In this document: piece after piece, positions 1-9,123 of the stretch
How positions within the stretch are numbered: the stretch's first letter is position 1
How the letters are laid out: every line of letters starts with the position of its first letter
Origin: an uncultured Bacteroidota bacterium
Lineage (GTDB): Bacteria; Bacteroidota; Bacteroidia; Flavobacteriales; Flavobacteriaceae
Direction of reading: 5' to 3'
Length of the DNA: 64,000 nucleotides
Assembly (NCBI GenBank): GCA_902526165.1
Contig: CABZKA010000006.1
Span: forward strand, 1-64,000
Made by a program: the position numbers and the translations under genes
Notes under the pieces: generated by a model
Database searches by the model: none
Told to the model about the DNA's origin: nothing
What the model saw: the letters and a program-made list of their open reading frames with translations, nothing else

Positions 1-1
1 T

Positions 2-481
2 AACACTGATGTCATTGAGGGTTTTATTCCATTAGGGGAAGAGATTTTAGATCAGCTAGATGGAAATGTCGATGCAGTATGTGATACTGTTGGAACTGCC
101 GGAACTCTTATGGGTATTGCTAAAGCACTCAAAAGAGCAAAGTCAAATTGTAAAGTTGTTGCAGTTGAGCCATCTAGTTCACCAATTTTATCAAAAGGAA
201 TTAAAGGCTCACATAATGTTGAGGGCGTTGGTTTAGGTTTTGTTCCAAATATCTACGATGACAAGCTCGTTGATAATGTAATATCTATAGACGAGGTTGT
301 AGCTCGCAAAACATGTAAAGATCTTGCTAAAAAAGAAGGCATATTTTGTGGTACATCAAGTGGAATGAATGTAGCTGCAGCAATCCAAATTTCAAAGGAA
401 CTTGGTCCCAAATCAAAAGTAGTAACTGTTGCTTGTGATACTGGTTTAAAATATCTTTCTGAAGGATTATTTGACGATTAA
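2..481 (+). CDS. Cysteine synthase family protein (3' part, truncated by window start)
   Basis: This is the C-terminal part of a PLP-dependent O-acetylserine sulfhydrylase/cysteine synthase. The frame is open from base 2, so the 5' end lies outside the window; an internal Met at 110 is not the true start. Visible family features are the PLP-phosphate loop GTAGT (usually GTGGT), the segment VEGVGLGFVP, and the C-terminal GIFCGTSSGMN that lines the active site. Enzymes of this fold make cysteine from O-acetylserine and sulfide. The catalytic lysine is in the missing half, so CysK, CysM and cystathionine beta-synthase-like members cannot be told apart. Confidence 0.85.
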   Translation, partial: NTDVIEGFIPLGEEILDQLDGNVDAVCDTVGTAGTLMGIAKALKRAKSNCKVVAVEPSSSPILSKGIKGSHNVEGVGLGFVPNIYDDKLVDNVISIDEVVARKTCKDLAKKEGIFCGTSSGMNVAAAIQISKELGPKSKVVTVACDTGLKYLSEGLFDD

Positions 482-516
482 TATCATTTATTGTATTTAT
501 ATTTTAGTTTTAGTCT

Positions 517-2055
517 ATGATTGATTTTGTAATTGTCATTGTTTACTTTATACTAATTTTTTCAATTGCTATAAGTGGAAGGGTTAAATCCAAAAGTGCA
601 GAGGAGTATTTTCTTTCAAATAGAAATCTAAAATGGCATTCAATTGCATTATCAACAATCGCAACCAATGTTCAGGGTTATCAGTTTCTTGGCATGATGG
701 GTTCTGCATATTTATATGGATTAGCTCAGGCTAATCTAGAAATTAATGCAATTCAGGGTATTTTAATAGCTGCCTTTATTTTTGTACCAATTTATCTCAG
801 AGAAAAAATTTTTACTATAACAGACTTTATTGAAAAAAAGTTAGGAAAAAAAATAGCTCTTTTTTATTCATTAAGTAATATTGCACTCTTCTCCACTATA
901 ACACTAGGTGCAGCTCTTTTTTGGGGAGCATATGCTGCAGAGATGGTGTTTAGTGAACAGCTTTTATTTTTACATTCAAATAGAATTGTAAGAATTGGCA
1001 TTTTGATTTTTAGTCTTGGTATTTTTTCTGCTATTTACACATATTTAGGAGGATTAAATGCGGTTGTGAAGACCGACATAATTCAATTTTTAATCTTATT
1101 AACTGGTGGAGCAATTGTGTGTTACTTTTCAATTAATGCACTTGGTGGATGGGAGCAATTGTATATAAAAACACCCGAAAAGATGCACCTTCATTTATCT
1201 TCAGACCATCCAGTACTTCCATGGACTCATTTACTTGGATTATTTTTTTTAAATATTAATTATTGGTGTGCAAATCAATCTATAATGCAAAGAGCGATTG
1301 CAGCAAAAAACTTATCTCATGCTCAATCAGGTTTAATGATTGGGGGCTTTTTAAAATATTTAATGGCAATAATAATAGTTATCCCGGGAATTGCATTATT
1401 TGGAATATTAGGAGATTCTTTTAATGAGCCTGATCTAGCTTTTCCATATCTTGTTAACACATATCTACCTGTCGGGCTAAAAGGAATTGTTTTGTGTGGG
1501 TTATTTGCGTCACTCATGAGCACAATTGATTCAACTTTTAATTCATTAGCAACTCTATGGTCAATAGATATTTACTCTAAATATTTTAACAAAAATGCAA
1601 CTGACTCTGAAAAAATAAATTCAGGTAGAAGGGCAATTATATTTAGCCTTTTTACTGCACTTTTAATGTCGATGATTCTTTTATATTTAAAATTTGATAG
1701 TCCGGAGTCAGCATTTACTCATACCTTAAATAGCTTAAGATATTATATTAATTGTGGAATAGTAGTGCTAATTATCAGCGCAATACTTTTAATAAAACCT
1801 AAAGTCAAAGTAATATTAATAGCCTTTATAATGACAATTCCGCTTAATTTTTTAATTCAATTTTTATTTACAGAAATAAATTATTTTTTAAGGGCTTTTA
1901 TCGTTATTATTTTTGGATTAATTATCGTCTTTTTCTACAACAGAAAAAAAATATTGTCTTTTAATTCTGTCTTAAATTCATCATCAATTAAAAACACCTA
2001 CATTGGAATAATATTGCTATTAAGCCTAATCTTAACTCATATAATTTTTACTTAA
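517..2055 (+). CDS. Sodium:solute symporter family transporter (SSS/SGLT-like)
   Basis: A 512-residue polytopic inner-membrane protein with about 13 hydrophobic segments. It begins with a hydrophobic helix and the SSS-typical segment SAEEYFLSNRNLKWHSIALS, and carries the family's GGLNAVVKTDIIQ motif near residue 190. Members of this family couple Na+ entry to uptake of sugars, amino acids or similar solutes; the substrate is not readable here. It lies 35 nt downstream of the cysteine synthase gene and may share its transcript. It converges on mnmE across a 77-nt AT-rich gap in which no strong terminator hairpin is seen. Confidence 0.85.
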   Translation: MIDFVIVIVYFILIFSIAISGRVKSKSAEEYFLSNRNLKWHSIALSTIATNVQGYQFLGMMGSAYLYGLAQANLEINAIQGILIAAFIFVPIYLREKIFTITDFIEKKLGKKIALFYSLSNIALFSTITLGAALFWGAYAAEMVFSEQLLFLHSNRIVRIGILIFSLGIFSAIYTYLGGLNAVVKTDIIQFLILLTGGAIVCYFSINALGGWEQLYIKTPEKMHLHLSSDHPVLPWTHLLGLFFLNINYWCANQSIMQRAIAAKNLSHAQSGLMIGGFLKYLMAIIIVIPGIALFGILGDSFNEPDLAFPYLVNTYLPVGLKGIVLCGLFASLMSTIDSTFNSLATLWSIDIYSKYFNKNATDSEKINSGRRAIIFSLFTALLMSMILLYLKFDSPESAFTHTLNSLRYYINCGIVVLIISAILLIKPKVKVILIAFIMTIPLNFLIQFLFTEINYFLRAFIVIIFGLIIVFFYNRKKILSFNSVLNSSSIKNTYIGIILLLSLILTHIIFT

Positions 2056-2132
2056 ATGGATTTCTATTAATTTTTTTCACACAATTAAGTTAGTAAAATT
2101 TTTGAGTTAATATATAACTAATTGATTATCAG

Positions 2133-3527
2133 CTATTTACCAATACAAAAGTTTGAAAATATATTTCCAAGCATCTCATCATTTGTTATTTGCCCATTTA
2201 TTTCACCAATTGAATCAATAGCTTTTCTTAGATCTATTGACAACAGGTCTCCCGAAATATCATTTTCCAAACCCTTTTCAACTTCACCTAAAGATATTAA
2301 AGCTTGTGATAAGAATTCATAATGTCTCATGTTAGTAACAACGGTATCTCCAGAATTATCCATAAACTGAAAAGAATTTGATAAATTTTTAATTAAACCC
2401 TCCACAGATTTTTTTTCTAAAGCGGATATTTCAAGAACTTCAGTGATTCCAAAATCACCGGATTTTTTTAAAAGATTTTCTAAATCAATTGTAGATTTAT
2501 TTTCTAAATCTACTTTATTTCTAATTAAGATAATTTTTAAGTCTTCCCGATAAAATTCTTTTATATCGCTTAAAATTTCAGATTCTTTTATATCGTTGAT
2601 ATCAAAGAGATAAATTAAAACAGATGCCTCTGAAATTTTTGATTTTGTTATTTCAATTCCTTTTGATTCGATAATATCTTTTGTTTTTCTAAGCCCTGCT
2701 GTATCTATGAATCTATACTTGATTCCATCAATAATAATTACGTCTTCAATCGCATCTCTAGTTGTTCCCGGTATGTCACTAACAATTGCTTTTTGCTCAT
2801 TTAATAAAGTGTTTAGTAGTGATGATTTTCCAGAATTTGGTTTACCGGCAATGGCAACAGGTACACCGTTTTTGATTGCATTTCCATACTTAAATGATTT
2901 CTTCAGATTTTCAACTTTCTCCTTTACTTTTTTAATCAACTTCTCAAGCTCACTTTTGTTTGCAAAGTCAACATCTTCTTCACTAAAATCCAACTCTAGT
3001 TCTATCATTGAAACGAAGTGCAGTAATTCTTCTCTCAAAACTTTTAAATCATTTTGAAATCCTCCTCTCATTTGACTCAACGCAATTTTATGCATAGAAG
3101 ATGAATCCGAATAAATAAGATCTGACACTGCTTCAGCTTGTGTCAAATCCATTTTACCACTCAAAAATGATCTCATTGTAAACTCACCGGGTTTGGCAAG
3201 TCTTATGTTTTTTTCTAGTAATATTTCAAGAATTTTCTTTTGAATGAAAGTAGATCCATGGCAGGAAATTTCAACAGTCTGTTGACCTGTGTAAGATTTG
3301 TCTTTATCAAAAAAAGAAACAACTACTTCATCAATTACTTCATCTCCATTAGTAAACTCCCCGAACATCATAGAATGGGATTTTATATCCAAAAGTCTTT
3401 TCCCGCTTTTTGATTTAAAAAATGGATTAACTTTTTCCAAGGCTTTTTCACCGCTAACACGAATGAGTGAAATAGCCCCCATTCCGCCGGGTGAGGATAT
3501 AGCAACAATATCATCTTTAAAGTCCAT
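2133..3527 (-). CDS. mnmE: tRNA uridine-5-carboxymethylaminomethyl modification GTPase MnmE
   Basis: A 464-residue full-length MnmE. With MnmG it installs the carboxymethylaminomethyl group on U34 of certain tRNAs. The N-terminal folate-binding domain is followed by the inserted G domain with GKPNSGKS (about 228-235), DIPGTTRD (251-258), DTAGLR (275-280) and NKVD. The protein ends in the family's C-terminal CIGK with its conserved cysteine (residue 461). It is the last gene of a leftward operon, and its ATG directly abuts the stop of the acetyltransferase-like gene. Its partner mnmG is also in the window, at 35.9-37.7 kb. Confidence 0.97.
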   Translation of the reverse strand: MDFKDDIVAISSPGGMGAISLIRVSGEKALEKVNPFFKSKSGKRLLDIKSHSMMFGEFTNGDEVIDEVVVSFFDKDKSYTGQQTVEISCHGSTFIQKKILEILLEKNIRLAKPGEFTMRSFLSGKMDLTQAEAVSDLIYSDSSSMHKIALSQMRGGFQNDLKVLREELLHFVSMIELELDFSEEDVDFANKSELEKLIKKVKEKVENLKKSFKYGNAIKNGVPVAIAGKPNSGKSSLLNTLLNEQKAIVSDIPGTTRDAIEDVIIIDGIKYRFIDTAGLRKTKDIIESKGIEITKSKISEASVLIYLFDINDIKESEILSDIKEFYREDLKIILIRNKVDLENKSTIDLENLLKKSGDFGITEVLEISALEKKSVEGLIKNLSNSFQFMDNSGDTVVTNMRHYEFLSQALISLGEVEKGLENDISGDLLSIDLRKAIDSIGEINGQITNDEMLGNIFSNFCIGK

Positions 3528-4655
3528 TTATTTAATGTTTTTAGTAAATGTTGCTCTTCTTTTATGCAGTGTGCTTTGATAGTTTTTCCAAAATGCCTGA
3601 ATAGCTTTGTTTTCAACAAGTTCAGGGTTTGTTTCTACTTCAACTATTCCTCTTTTATTGAAGGTGTTTTGTAACTCATTAAAAATAACCGCCGTAACCC
3701 CTTTACTTTGATATTTAGGATCAACGCCTATCAAATAAAGTGAAACCCTGTCGTTAAAATGTTGGGCTTTGAAAAGATGGAAATAACCCATAAGCCCCAT
3801 TTTACCATTTATTTTTTTTAGTGCTCTAGAGAAAGAAGGCATTGTTATTAAAAAAGCGATTAAATTGCCGTCTTTGTCTAAACAACATTTAATAAAATCT
3901 GGATGTATGTATTTGATGAATTTTTCTTTGTAAAAATCAATCTGATATTGCTTAATGGTGACATATGTTTGTAGGTTTGAATAAGTTACATTCAATAGTT
4001 CAAACATCTTATCAACGTAAGGAATAATCTCCTTTCTTGATTTAAAATTTAGAACCTTAAGCTCATACCTTTGCTGAATTATTTTTGAGAATTTCTTTAC
4101 TTTTTCTGGCGCATCATGTGCTGAGAAAATTTTGATTTTATATTCTACCCATTCCGCTAGCTTAGTAAATCCAAGTTTTTTTAAATGCTCTTTTTGATAT
4201 GGATAATGGTACCAAGTAATCATGGTGTTAAGCTCTTCATATCCCTCGATTAACAGTCCTGCTTTGTCCATATTTGAAAAACCTACTGGTCCATCAACAA
4301 ACTCCAACTTTCTGCTTTTACCAAATTCAACGACAGATTCAAGAAGCTTTTTACTAACCTCTAAATCATCAATTGTATCATACCAACCGAACCTTAATTT
4401 GTTTTTCTTTTGCTCTTCAATTTCAACCCAATTTACAATTGCTGCAATTCTACCAACAGTAACTCCATCTTTTTTTGCAACATAAAATTCTGCCTCAGCA
4501 TTTTTAAAAACAGGGTTTTTTTCTTTATCCATCGATTCCAGTTCCTCAGAAATTATTGGTGGCACCCAATAGTCACAACCTTTATATAATTTAAAAGGAA
4601 ACATAACGAAGTCTCTTTCCTGTTTTTTATTTTCAACCTTTATGACTTCTATCAT
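3528..4655 (-). CDS. GNAT-like conserved protein, probable acyltransferase
   Basis: A 375-residue soluble protein without signal peptide. The N-terminal part (FKLYKGCDYWVPP, then EAEFYVAKKDGVTVGRIAAI) and the C-terminal part (LYLIGVDPKYQSKGVTAVIFNEL) resemble GNAT acetyltransferase strands, the latter including an acetyl-CoA-loop-like QSKGV. The family is widespread in Bacteroidota but I know of no assigned substrate. The start codon overlaps the stop of the outer-membrane protein gene by 4 nt (ATGA), so the two are translationally coupled; mnmE follows with no gap. The acyltransferase fold is inferred from these motifs; the biological role is unknown. Confidence 0.6.
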   Translation of the reverse strand: MIEVIKVENKKQERDFVMFPFKLYKGCDYWVPPIISEELESMDKEKNPVFKNAEAEFYVAKKDGVTVGRIAAIVNWVEIEEQKKNKLRFGWYDTIDDLEVSKKLLESVVEFGKSRKLEFVDGPVGFSNMDKAGLLIEGYEELNTMITWYHYPYQKEHLKKLGFTKLAEWVEYKIKIFSAHDAPEKVKKFSKIIQQRYELKVLNFKSRKEIIPYVDKMFELLNVTYSNLQTYVTIKQYQIDFYKEKFIKYIHPDFIKCCLDKDGNLIAFLITMPSFSRALKKINGKMGLMGYFHLFKAQHFNDRVSLYLIGVDPKYQSKGVTAVIFNELQNTFNKRGIVEVETNPELVENKAIQAFWKNYQSTLHKRRATFTKNIK

Positions 4656-5899
4656 TTGTTTTTCTTTCTGTCAATTCTGTTTTGACGTTTGGTTTCTTTA
4701 TCTAGTTTCTTTGACTCCTTTTTTAAGTCTTTTATCTCTTTCCTAACTTTTTTCTTTTCTGAAACTTCCCCTCTTTTAAAAAAGTCCAATATAGTTTTAC
4801 CTTTTCGATCATTTTTTCTCTGTTGTTTTTCGGAGTCTTTTTCGGCTTTTCTTTGAATTTTTTGATTTTTCTTAAAGTCTTTCATCTGCTTTAATTCAAC
4901 ATCTGTAATATCAATGTGCCAATCAAACCTTTTTGAGAAACCAAGGCTTAAATAAAATAGACTTGGTGTATTTTTTAAACTTCCTCCAACATTTAAGTCA
5001 GCTTGAATATCTTTTGATATTAAGTGAGCTGCTCCAAATTTGAACAACTGGTCAGAGTAAACGCCGTTTTTAAAAGTTTGAAATTCACCAAAAATACTCC
5101 AGTTGGGATTTCTCAAATTATGAGTAATTGTAAACAAATAATTAATAGTATTATTATTTGATGTACTAGGTGAAAAGCTTGACGAGTTTTTAGCTTTCAT
5201 TGCTAATTCGTAAGAAAAATTATTTACCACAACCCACCTGCCTTTAAAATGATTTTGTGTGGCTATTCCAATAAATGGTGTTATAACTTGATCCGCAAAA
5301 TTAAAGTTTCTCAATCGCCTTATATTTTGATTCAATAAATCTGGATCAAGTGGCATCTTAATTTTAAAAAATTGATCGTTATACTGAATTCGATCATCGA
5401 CATTAAATCCTGAACCAATCATGACAGAAATAGCAGGAATAAAATCAGTTAATTTTATTACTCTTCCAGCCTTCCAACTGTAAAAGTTTTCACCATGCCA
5501 TTTTTTATTTTTGAAGGGATCAAAGACAAGGTATTTGAATCCTAAAGTTTGCCTTCCAATTATTGTTTCGCTGATATCTGTGAAGTAATTATTTTGATAA
5601 TTATTATCTAAAATATACCTAGTTACAACAGATCCCTCTAGAAAAACTTCCAATTTATCATTTAGCAATCCATATCTAAATAAATAGTTAAAGTTTAATC
5701 CATCAATTTTAGAGTTATTTAAATTTTTATGCTCCAAACTATACCTAGAAACACCTGTCTCAACCTGAAGAACATTCCAACCAATTGAAAAAGCCCCGTG
5801 GGAGGTTCCAGGTCTATTTGAGTTTATAGTTTCGGTGTACTGAGCATTAGCAGTAAATGTTATTAGAGAGAGAAAGACAAAACATCTGGCTATTAGCAT
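4652..5899 (-). CDS. Outer-membrane beta-barrel-like protein with lysine-rich tail
   Basis: An exported protein of about 415 residues. I start it at the ATG at 5899 rather than the TTG at 5920, because a TAnnTTTG promoter box overlaps that TTG and the shorter form gives a clean signal peptide (MLIARCFVFLSLITFTANAQ). The mature start (SNRPGTSHGAFSIGWNVLQ) and the alternating aromatic strands resemble MetA/phenol-degradation-type transporter barrels. The last about 80 residues are strikingly basic (repeated KK, KKN, DRK), unusual for a barrel and possibly periplasmic or disordered. First gene of the leftward operon with the acetyltransferase-like gene and mnmE. Confidence 0.6.
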   Translation of the reverse strand: MLIARCFVFLSLITFTANAQYTETINSNRPGTSHGAFSIGWNVLQVETGVSRYSLEHKNLNNSKIDGLNFNYLFRYGLLNDKLEVFLEGSVVTRYILDNNYQNNYFTDISETIIGRQTLGFKYLVFDPFKNKKWHGENFYSWKAGRVIKLTDFIPAISVMIGSGFNVDDRIQYNDQFFKIKMPLDPDLLNQNIRRLRNFNFADQVITPFIGIATQNHFKGRWVVVNNFSYELAMKAKNSSSFSPSTSNNNTINYLFTITHNLRNPNWSIFGEFQTFKNGVYSDQLFKFGAAHLISKDIQADLNVGGSLKNTPSLFYLSLGFSKRFDWHIDITDVELKQMKDFKKNQKIQRKAEKDSEKQQRKNDRKGKTILDFFKRGEVSEKKKVRKEIKDLKKESKKLDKETKRQNRIDRKKNK

Positions 5900-5917
5900 A
5901 ATAGGATAAATATAATT

Positions 5918-5925
5918 CAAAGATA
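5918..5925 (-). promoter_or_regulatory. Promoter -7 box for the leftward OMP-GNAT-mnmE operon
   Basis: The minus strand reads TATCTTTG, an exact match to the Bacteroidota -7 consensus TAnnTTTG. It lies 18 nt before the ATG at 5899. No clear -33 TTTG is seen. Its position argues against the upstream TTG as start codon. Confidence 0.5.
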
Positions 5926-5964
5926 AATTGAAATATGCAATTAACTAATTCATTTGATTAATTG

Positions 5965-5972
5965 TATTTTTG
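5965..5972 (+). promoter_or_regulatory. Promoter -7 box for the DUF4834/YfhO/glycan cluster
   Basis: TATTTTTG matches TAnnTTTG and sits 11 nt before the ATG at 5984. Transcription would begin downstream of the longer ORF start at 5954, so 5984 is the better start. Confidence 0.5.
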
Positions 5973-5983
5973 AAAGAAAGGAC

Positions 5984-6181
5984 ATGCTTTTTATTTATAT
6001 TTTTTTATTTATTGTCATCTTCAGTTATATATTAAAAAGACTGGCACCATATATTTTAACATATATAATTAAGAAACAATTTGAAAAATTTCAAAAAAAA
6101 CAACCTCCAAAAAAAGATGATTATAAGATGAAATCTAATAAAAAGGTAGGTGAATATATCGATTATGAAGAGATTGATTAA
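5984..6181 (+). CDS. DUF4834-type small membrane protein
   Basis: A 65-residue protein: one N-terminal hydrophobic helix (MLFIYIFLFIVIFSYILKR), then a basic amphipathic stretch and a charged tail ending EYIDYEEID. This matches the DUF4834 layout known from Bacteroidota, where the gene commonly precedes a YfhO-like gene, as here. Function is unknown. A longer frame begins at 5954, but a -7 promoter box lies inside that extension, and the sequence AAAGGA just before 5984 also favours this start. Its 3' end overlaps the next gene. Confidence 0.6.
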   Translation: MLFIYIFLFIVIFSYILKRLAPYILTYIIKKQFEKFQKKQPPKKDDYKMKSNKKVGEYIDYEEID

Positions 6182-8570
6182 ACGTTATTTGAATAGAAAT
6201 TTGATCATTGATTTTTTAATCCTTTGCTCTTTTTGTCTAATCTCTTTAATTTACTTCAAACCCGTTCTATCAGGAAAAAAAATCAAACAGTCCGACATTG
6301 ATCAATTCTCAGGCATGTCTAGACAAATTGTTGAACACAGAGAAAAGTTTAATGAAGAGCCCTATTGGCTGGATAATGCATTTTTAGGAATGCCCACATA
6401 TCAGGTTGCTGCGAAATATCCATTTGATCTTCTAGATAAAGTTGACAACTTAATTCGTTTTCTACCGAGACCAGCTGATTACCTTTTTGTTTACTTGCTT
6501 TCATTTTTCCTATTACTAAAAAGTATGAAAGTTAGAAGTGACTATGCTTTTTTTGGATCTTTTGCATTTGCATTTTCAACTTATCTCATCATTATTTTGG
6601 GTGTTGGGCATAATACAAAGGCATTGGCGATTGGTTATACTCCATTGGCTTTGGCTGGACTTTTCAAAATTCTTAATCAAAGGGTTTTAAGCGGTGTTCT
6701 TATTTGCTCAATAGGACTGGGGCTTCAAATAAATGCAAATCATTATCAAATGACTTACTACTTCATGATGCTAATGGGTCTTATTTTGATCATATCAACT
6801 TTCATAGTAGGAAATAAAAACACCAAATCCAGTTTTACTAAAATTGGAGCATTTGCATCATCTGTTTTGATTGCTATTCTTTTGAATTCTTCATCAATTA
6901 TGGCAACAAAAGAGTACTCGGAATTTAGCACAAGAGGTAATTCTGAGATTTCTATAAATGCAGATGGTAGCGAAAAACAAGATCTAGATGGGCTTAGTAA
7001 AGATTATATTACAGAGTACAGTTATGGAAAACTTGAGAGTTTAAATCTTATTATTCCCAGGTTTATGGGCGGGGGGAGCTCAGATCTTATTGGAAAGGAT
7101 ACAGAGTTTTTTAAAAGCTTATCCAACTATGATCCTCAATCTGCAAACTTAATCTATCAAAATGCAAGGTTGTATTGGGGCGATCAACCAATTGTTGCTG
7201 CGCCTGCATATATAGGTATAAGTGTCTTTTACTTATTTATAATATCGCTGTTTTATTTAGATAAAAAAACTTTAGGATGGGTGATTCCATCTTTGCTTTT
7301 TGCTTTATTCTTATCATGGGGTAAAAACTTTTCTTCATTGACTAACTTGATGATTGACTATTTCCCCTTTTATGATAAATTTAGAGCTGTATCTTCTATA
7401 CAAGTGATTATTGAACTTCTCATTCCCCTAATAGCTACAATTGGTCTATTTAAAATGTTTGATAGTAAAAATCCCGAAAAGTTGAATAGTAAAAAAATCC
7501 TTTATCCGTCATTAATTTTTATCGCAACTCTATTTTTATTTTTGATGTTTGGTGAATCTATTTTTAGTTTTCAATCTGAACGAGAAGTTTTTGGGGCATA
7601 TCCTGAAATTCTTGACATGATCTTAAATGAGAGAAAGTCTGTATTTAGAGAAGATGTCATGCGATCTATATTTATTGTTTCTATTCTTTTCATTTCAATT
7701 TTTGCTGTCAAGAAAAAGTATTTATCAAAAAAATATATTATTCCAATTCTTACAATAATTGTTTTGGTTGACTTGTGGTCATTTAATAAAGATTATGTTA
7801 ATGATGATAACTTTACTAATTCATCAAAAGTTAAAACACCTTTTAATATTAACGAGTTAGATAAGGAGATTTTATTGGACAAATCCGACTTTAGAGTTTA
7901 TGAAAGCTTCCGTGGATTTGTCAATGGAAGAACCTCTTTTTTTCACAATTCGATCTCCGGGTATCACGCTGCAAAGCCTAAAAGAATGCAGGATATTTAT
8001 GATTTTTATCTTTTAAAAAATGACCTGGGTATTTTGGACATGCTAAATGTAAAGTACATTATTGACATAAATCAAGGTGGGGATATCGAGTTAAAGACTA
8101 ATCAAAATGTTTTAGGTAGTGCTTGGTTTGTGGATGAGGTTAGAAATGTAGAGAGTCCCAACCAGGAGCTTCTTGGACTGTCAAATCTTGACTTTAAAAC
8201 AAAATGTATAAGTGTCAATTTAGAGAACAAAATATATAAAGAGAGTTCTAAAAATAAAATTGAGGTTGTTGAAAAAACACCAAATAAAATTACATATAAA
8301 GTCTCAGCCGTTGATACTGGTTTTATAGTTTTTTCTGAGGCATTTTATAAAAATGGGTGGGAGGCAAAAGTAAACGGTCAAATTAAAAAACATCACAAGG
8401 TGAATTATTTATTGAGAGGTTTAGAGGTTGAAAAAGGTGAATATGAAATTGTATTTAGCTTTGACCCCTCAGTAGTAAAAACAGGTTCATTCCTAATGGC
8501 AGGTTCTAATGTTTTATTATTGATTTTAATCTTTTTTTATTTTCGAAATCAATTTAAAAATGTACGATAA
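6165..8570 (+). CDS. YfhO-like multi-spanning membrane protein
   Basis: About 801 residues from the ATG at 6165 (a GTG 15 nt upstream is also possible). It has an N-terminal membrane anchor, a soluble loop (SDIDQFSGMSRQIVEHREKF), about a dozen membrane helices, and a C-terminal extracytoplasmic domain with AFYKNGWEAKVNG before a final helix. This is the plan of YfhO/GT-C-like proteins, which in Gram-positives take part in glycosylating cell-surface polymers. It heads a run of sugar-polymer genes, so a role in envelope glycan assembly is likely but inferred. It overlaps DUF4834 by 17 nt and the methyltransferase by 11 nt. Confidence 0.75.
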   Translation: MKRLIKRYLNRNLIIDFLILCSFCLISLIYFKPVLSGKKIKQSDIDQFSGMSRQIVEHREKFNEEPYWLDNAFLGMPTYQVAAKYPFDLLDKVDNLIRFLPRPADYLFVYLLSFFLLLKSMKVRSDYAFFGSFAFAFSTYLIIILGVGHNTKALAIGYTPLALAGLFKILNQRVLSGVLICSIGLGLQINANHYQMTYYFMMLMGLILIISTFIVGNKNTKSSFTKIGAFASSVLIAILLNSSSIMATKEYSEFSTRGNSEISINADGSEKQDLDGLSKDYITEYSYGKLESLNLIIPRFMGGGSSDLIGKDTEFFKSLSNYDPQSANLIYQNARLYWGDQPIVAAPAYIGISVFYLFIISLFYLDKKTLGWVIPSLLFALFLSWGKNFSSLTNLMIDYFPFYDKFRAVSSIQVIIELLIPLIATIGLFKMFDSKNPEKLNSKKILYPSLIFIATLFLFLMFGESIFSFQSEREVFGAYPEILDMILNERKSVFREDVMRSIFIVSILFISIFAVKKKYLSKKYIIPILTIIVLVDLWSFNKDYVNDDNFTNSSKVKTPFNINELDKEILLDKSDFRVYESFRGFVNGRTSFFHNSISGYHAAKPKRMQDIYDFYLLKNDLGILDMLNVKYIIDINQGGDIELKTNQNVLGSAWFVDEVRNVESPNQELLGLSNLDFKTKCISVNLENKIYKESSKNKIEVVEKTPNKITYKVSAVDTGFIVFSEAFYKNGWEAKVNGQIKKHHKVNYLLRGLEVEKGEYEIVFSFDPSVVKTGSFLMAGSNVLLLILIFFYFRNQFKNVR

Positions 8571-9120
8571 AATTCCTGTCAATAGGTATAAAAAAACTTT
8601 AAAGATGCTCAATGAGGTCTGCCCATCACCAAATGTAATTTTTGATCTTGGCGTCAGGAACCCCTTTTCAGAAGTCATGGAAAAAAATAATTATAAGGTT
8701 TACAATACAAGTGGACAAGATTTCGACTTGGATCCAAATATTGATATTCCTGGTGATGTAGATTTGGTAACTGGTTTTGAAATTATAGAGCATTTAGTAT
8801 CACCATACACACTATTAAAGAACCTAAATGCAAAGAAGATTTTATTAACAGTTCCCCTGAAGCTTTGGTTTGCGAAGGCTTACAAAAGCAAACATGATAA
8901 AAGGGATCGTCACTATCATGAATTCGAAGCTTGGCAGTTTGACTGGCTTTTGGAAAAATCTGGATGGAAAATAATTAAAAAAGAATTCTGGAAAAGTCCA
9001 ACAAATAAAATTGGTATTAGACCTTTTTTAAGACTATTTACAGACAGATATTATGCTGTATATGCAGAAAGAACAACACAAGATTTTAATAATTATTACA
9101 AGGGGGTTTTAAATTTATAG
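8560..9120 (+). CDS. SAM-dependent methyltransferase-like protein
   Basis: A 186-residue cytoplasmic protein with a class I methyltransferase core: VIFDLGVRNPFSE replaces the usual glycine-rich SAM loop, DVDLVTGFEIIEHL is the motif around the acidic loop, and KKILLTVPLKLWF corresponds to strand 5. The glycine loop is degenerate, so activity is uncertain. It starts inside the end of the YfhO-like gene (11-nt overlap) and is followed after 3 nt by a glycosyltransferase, which places it in a glycan operon where it could modify a sugar or lipid carrier. Confidence 0.65.
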   Translation: MYDKIPVNRYKKTLKMLNEVCPSPNVIFDLGVRNPFSEVMEKNNYKVYNTSGQDFDLDPNIDIPGDVDLVTGFEIIEHLVSPYTLLKNLNAKKILLTVPLKLWFAKAYKSKHDKRDRHYHEFEAWQFDWLLEKSGWKIIKKEFWKSPTNKIGIRPFLRLFTDRYYAVYAERTTQDFNNYYKGVLNL

Positions 9121-9123
9121 ACA

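Noticed and set aside
2707-3057. Open frames antisense to mnmE, uvrA, atpF, glnS, pgk, rnr and the permease
   Set aside because: They run opposite to well-conserved genes, have low-complexity composition and no independent start signals.
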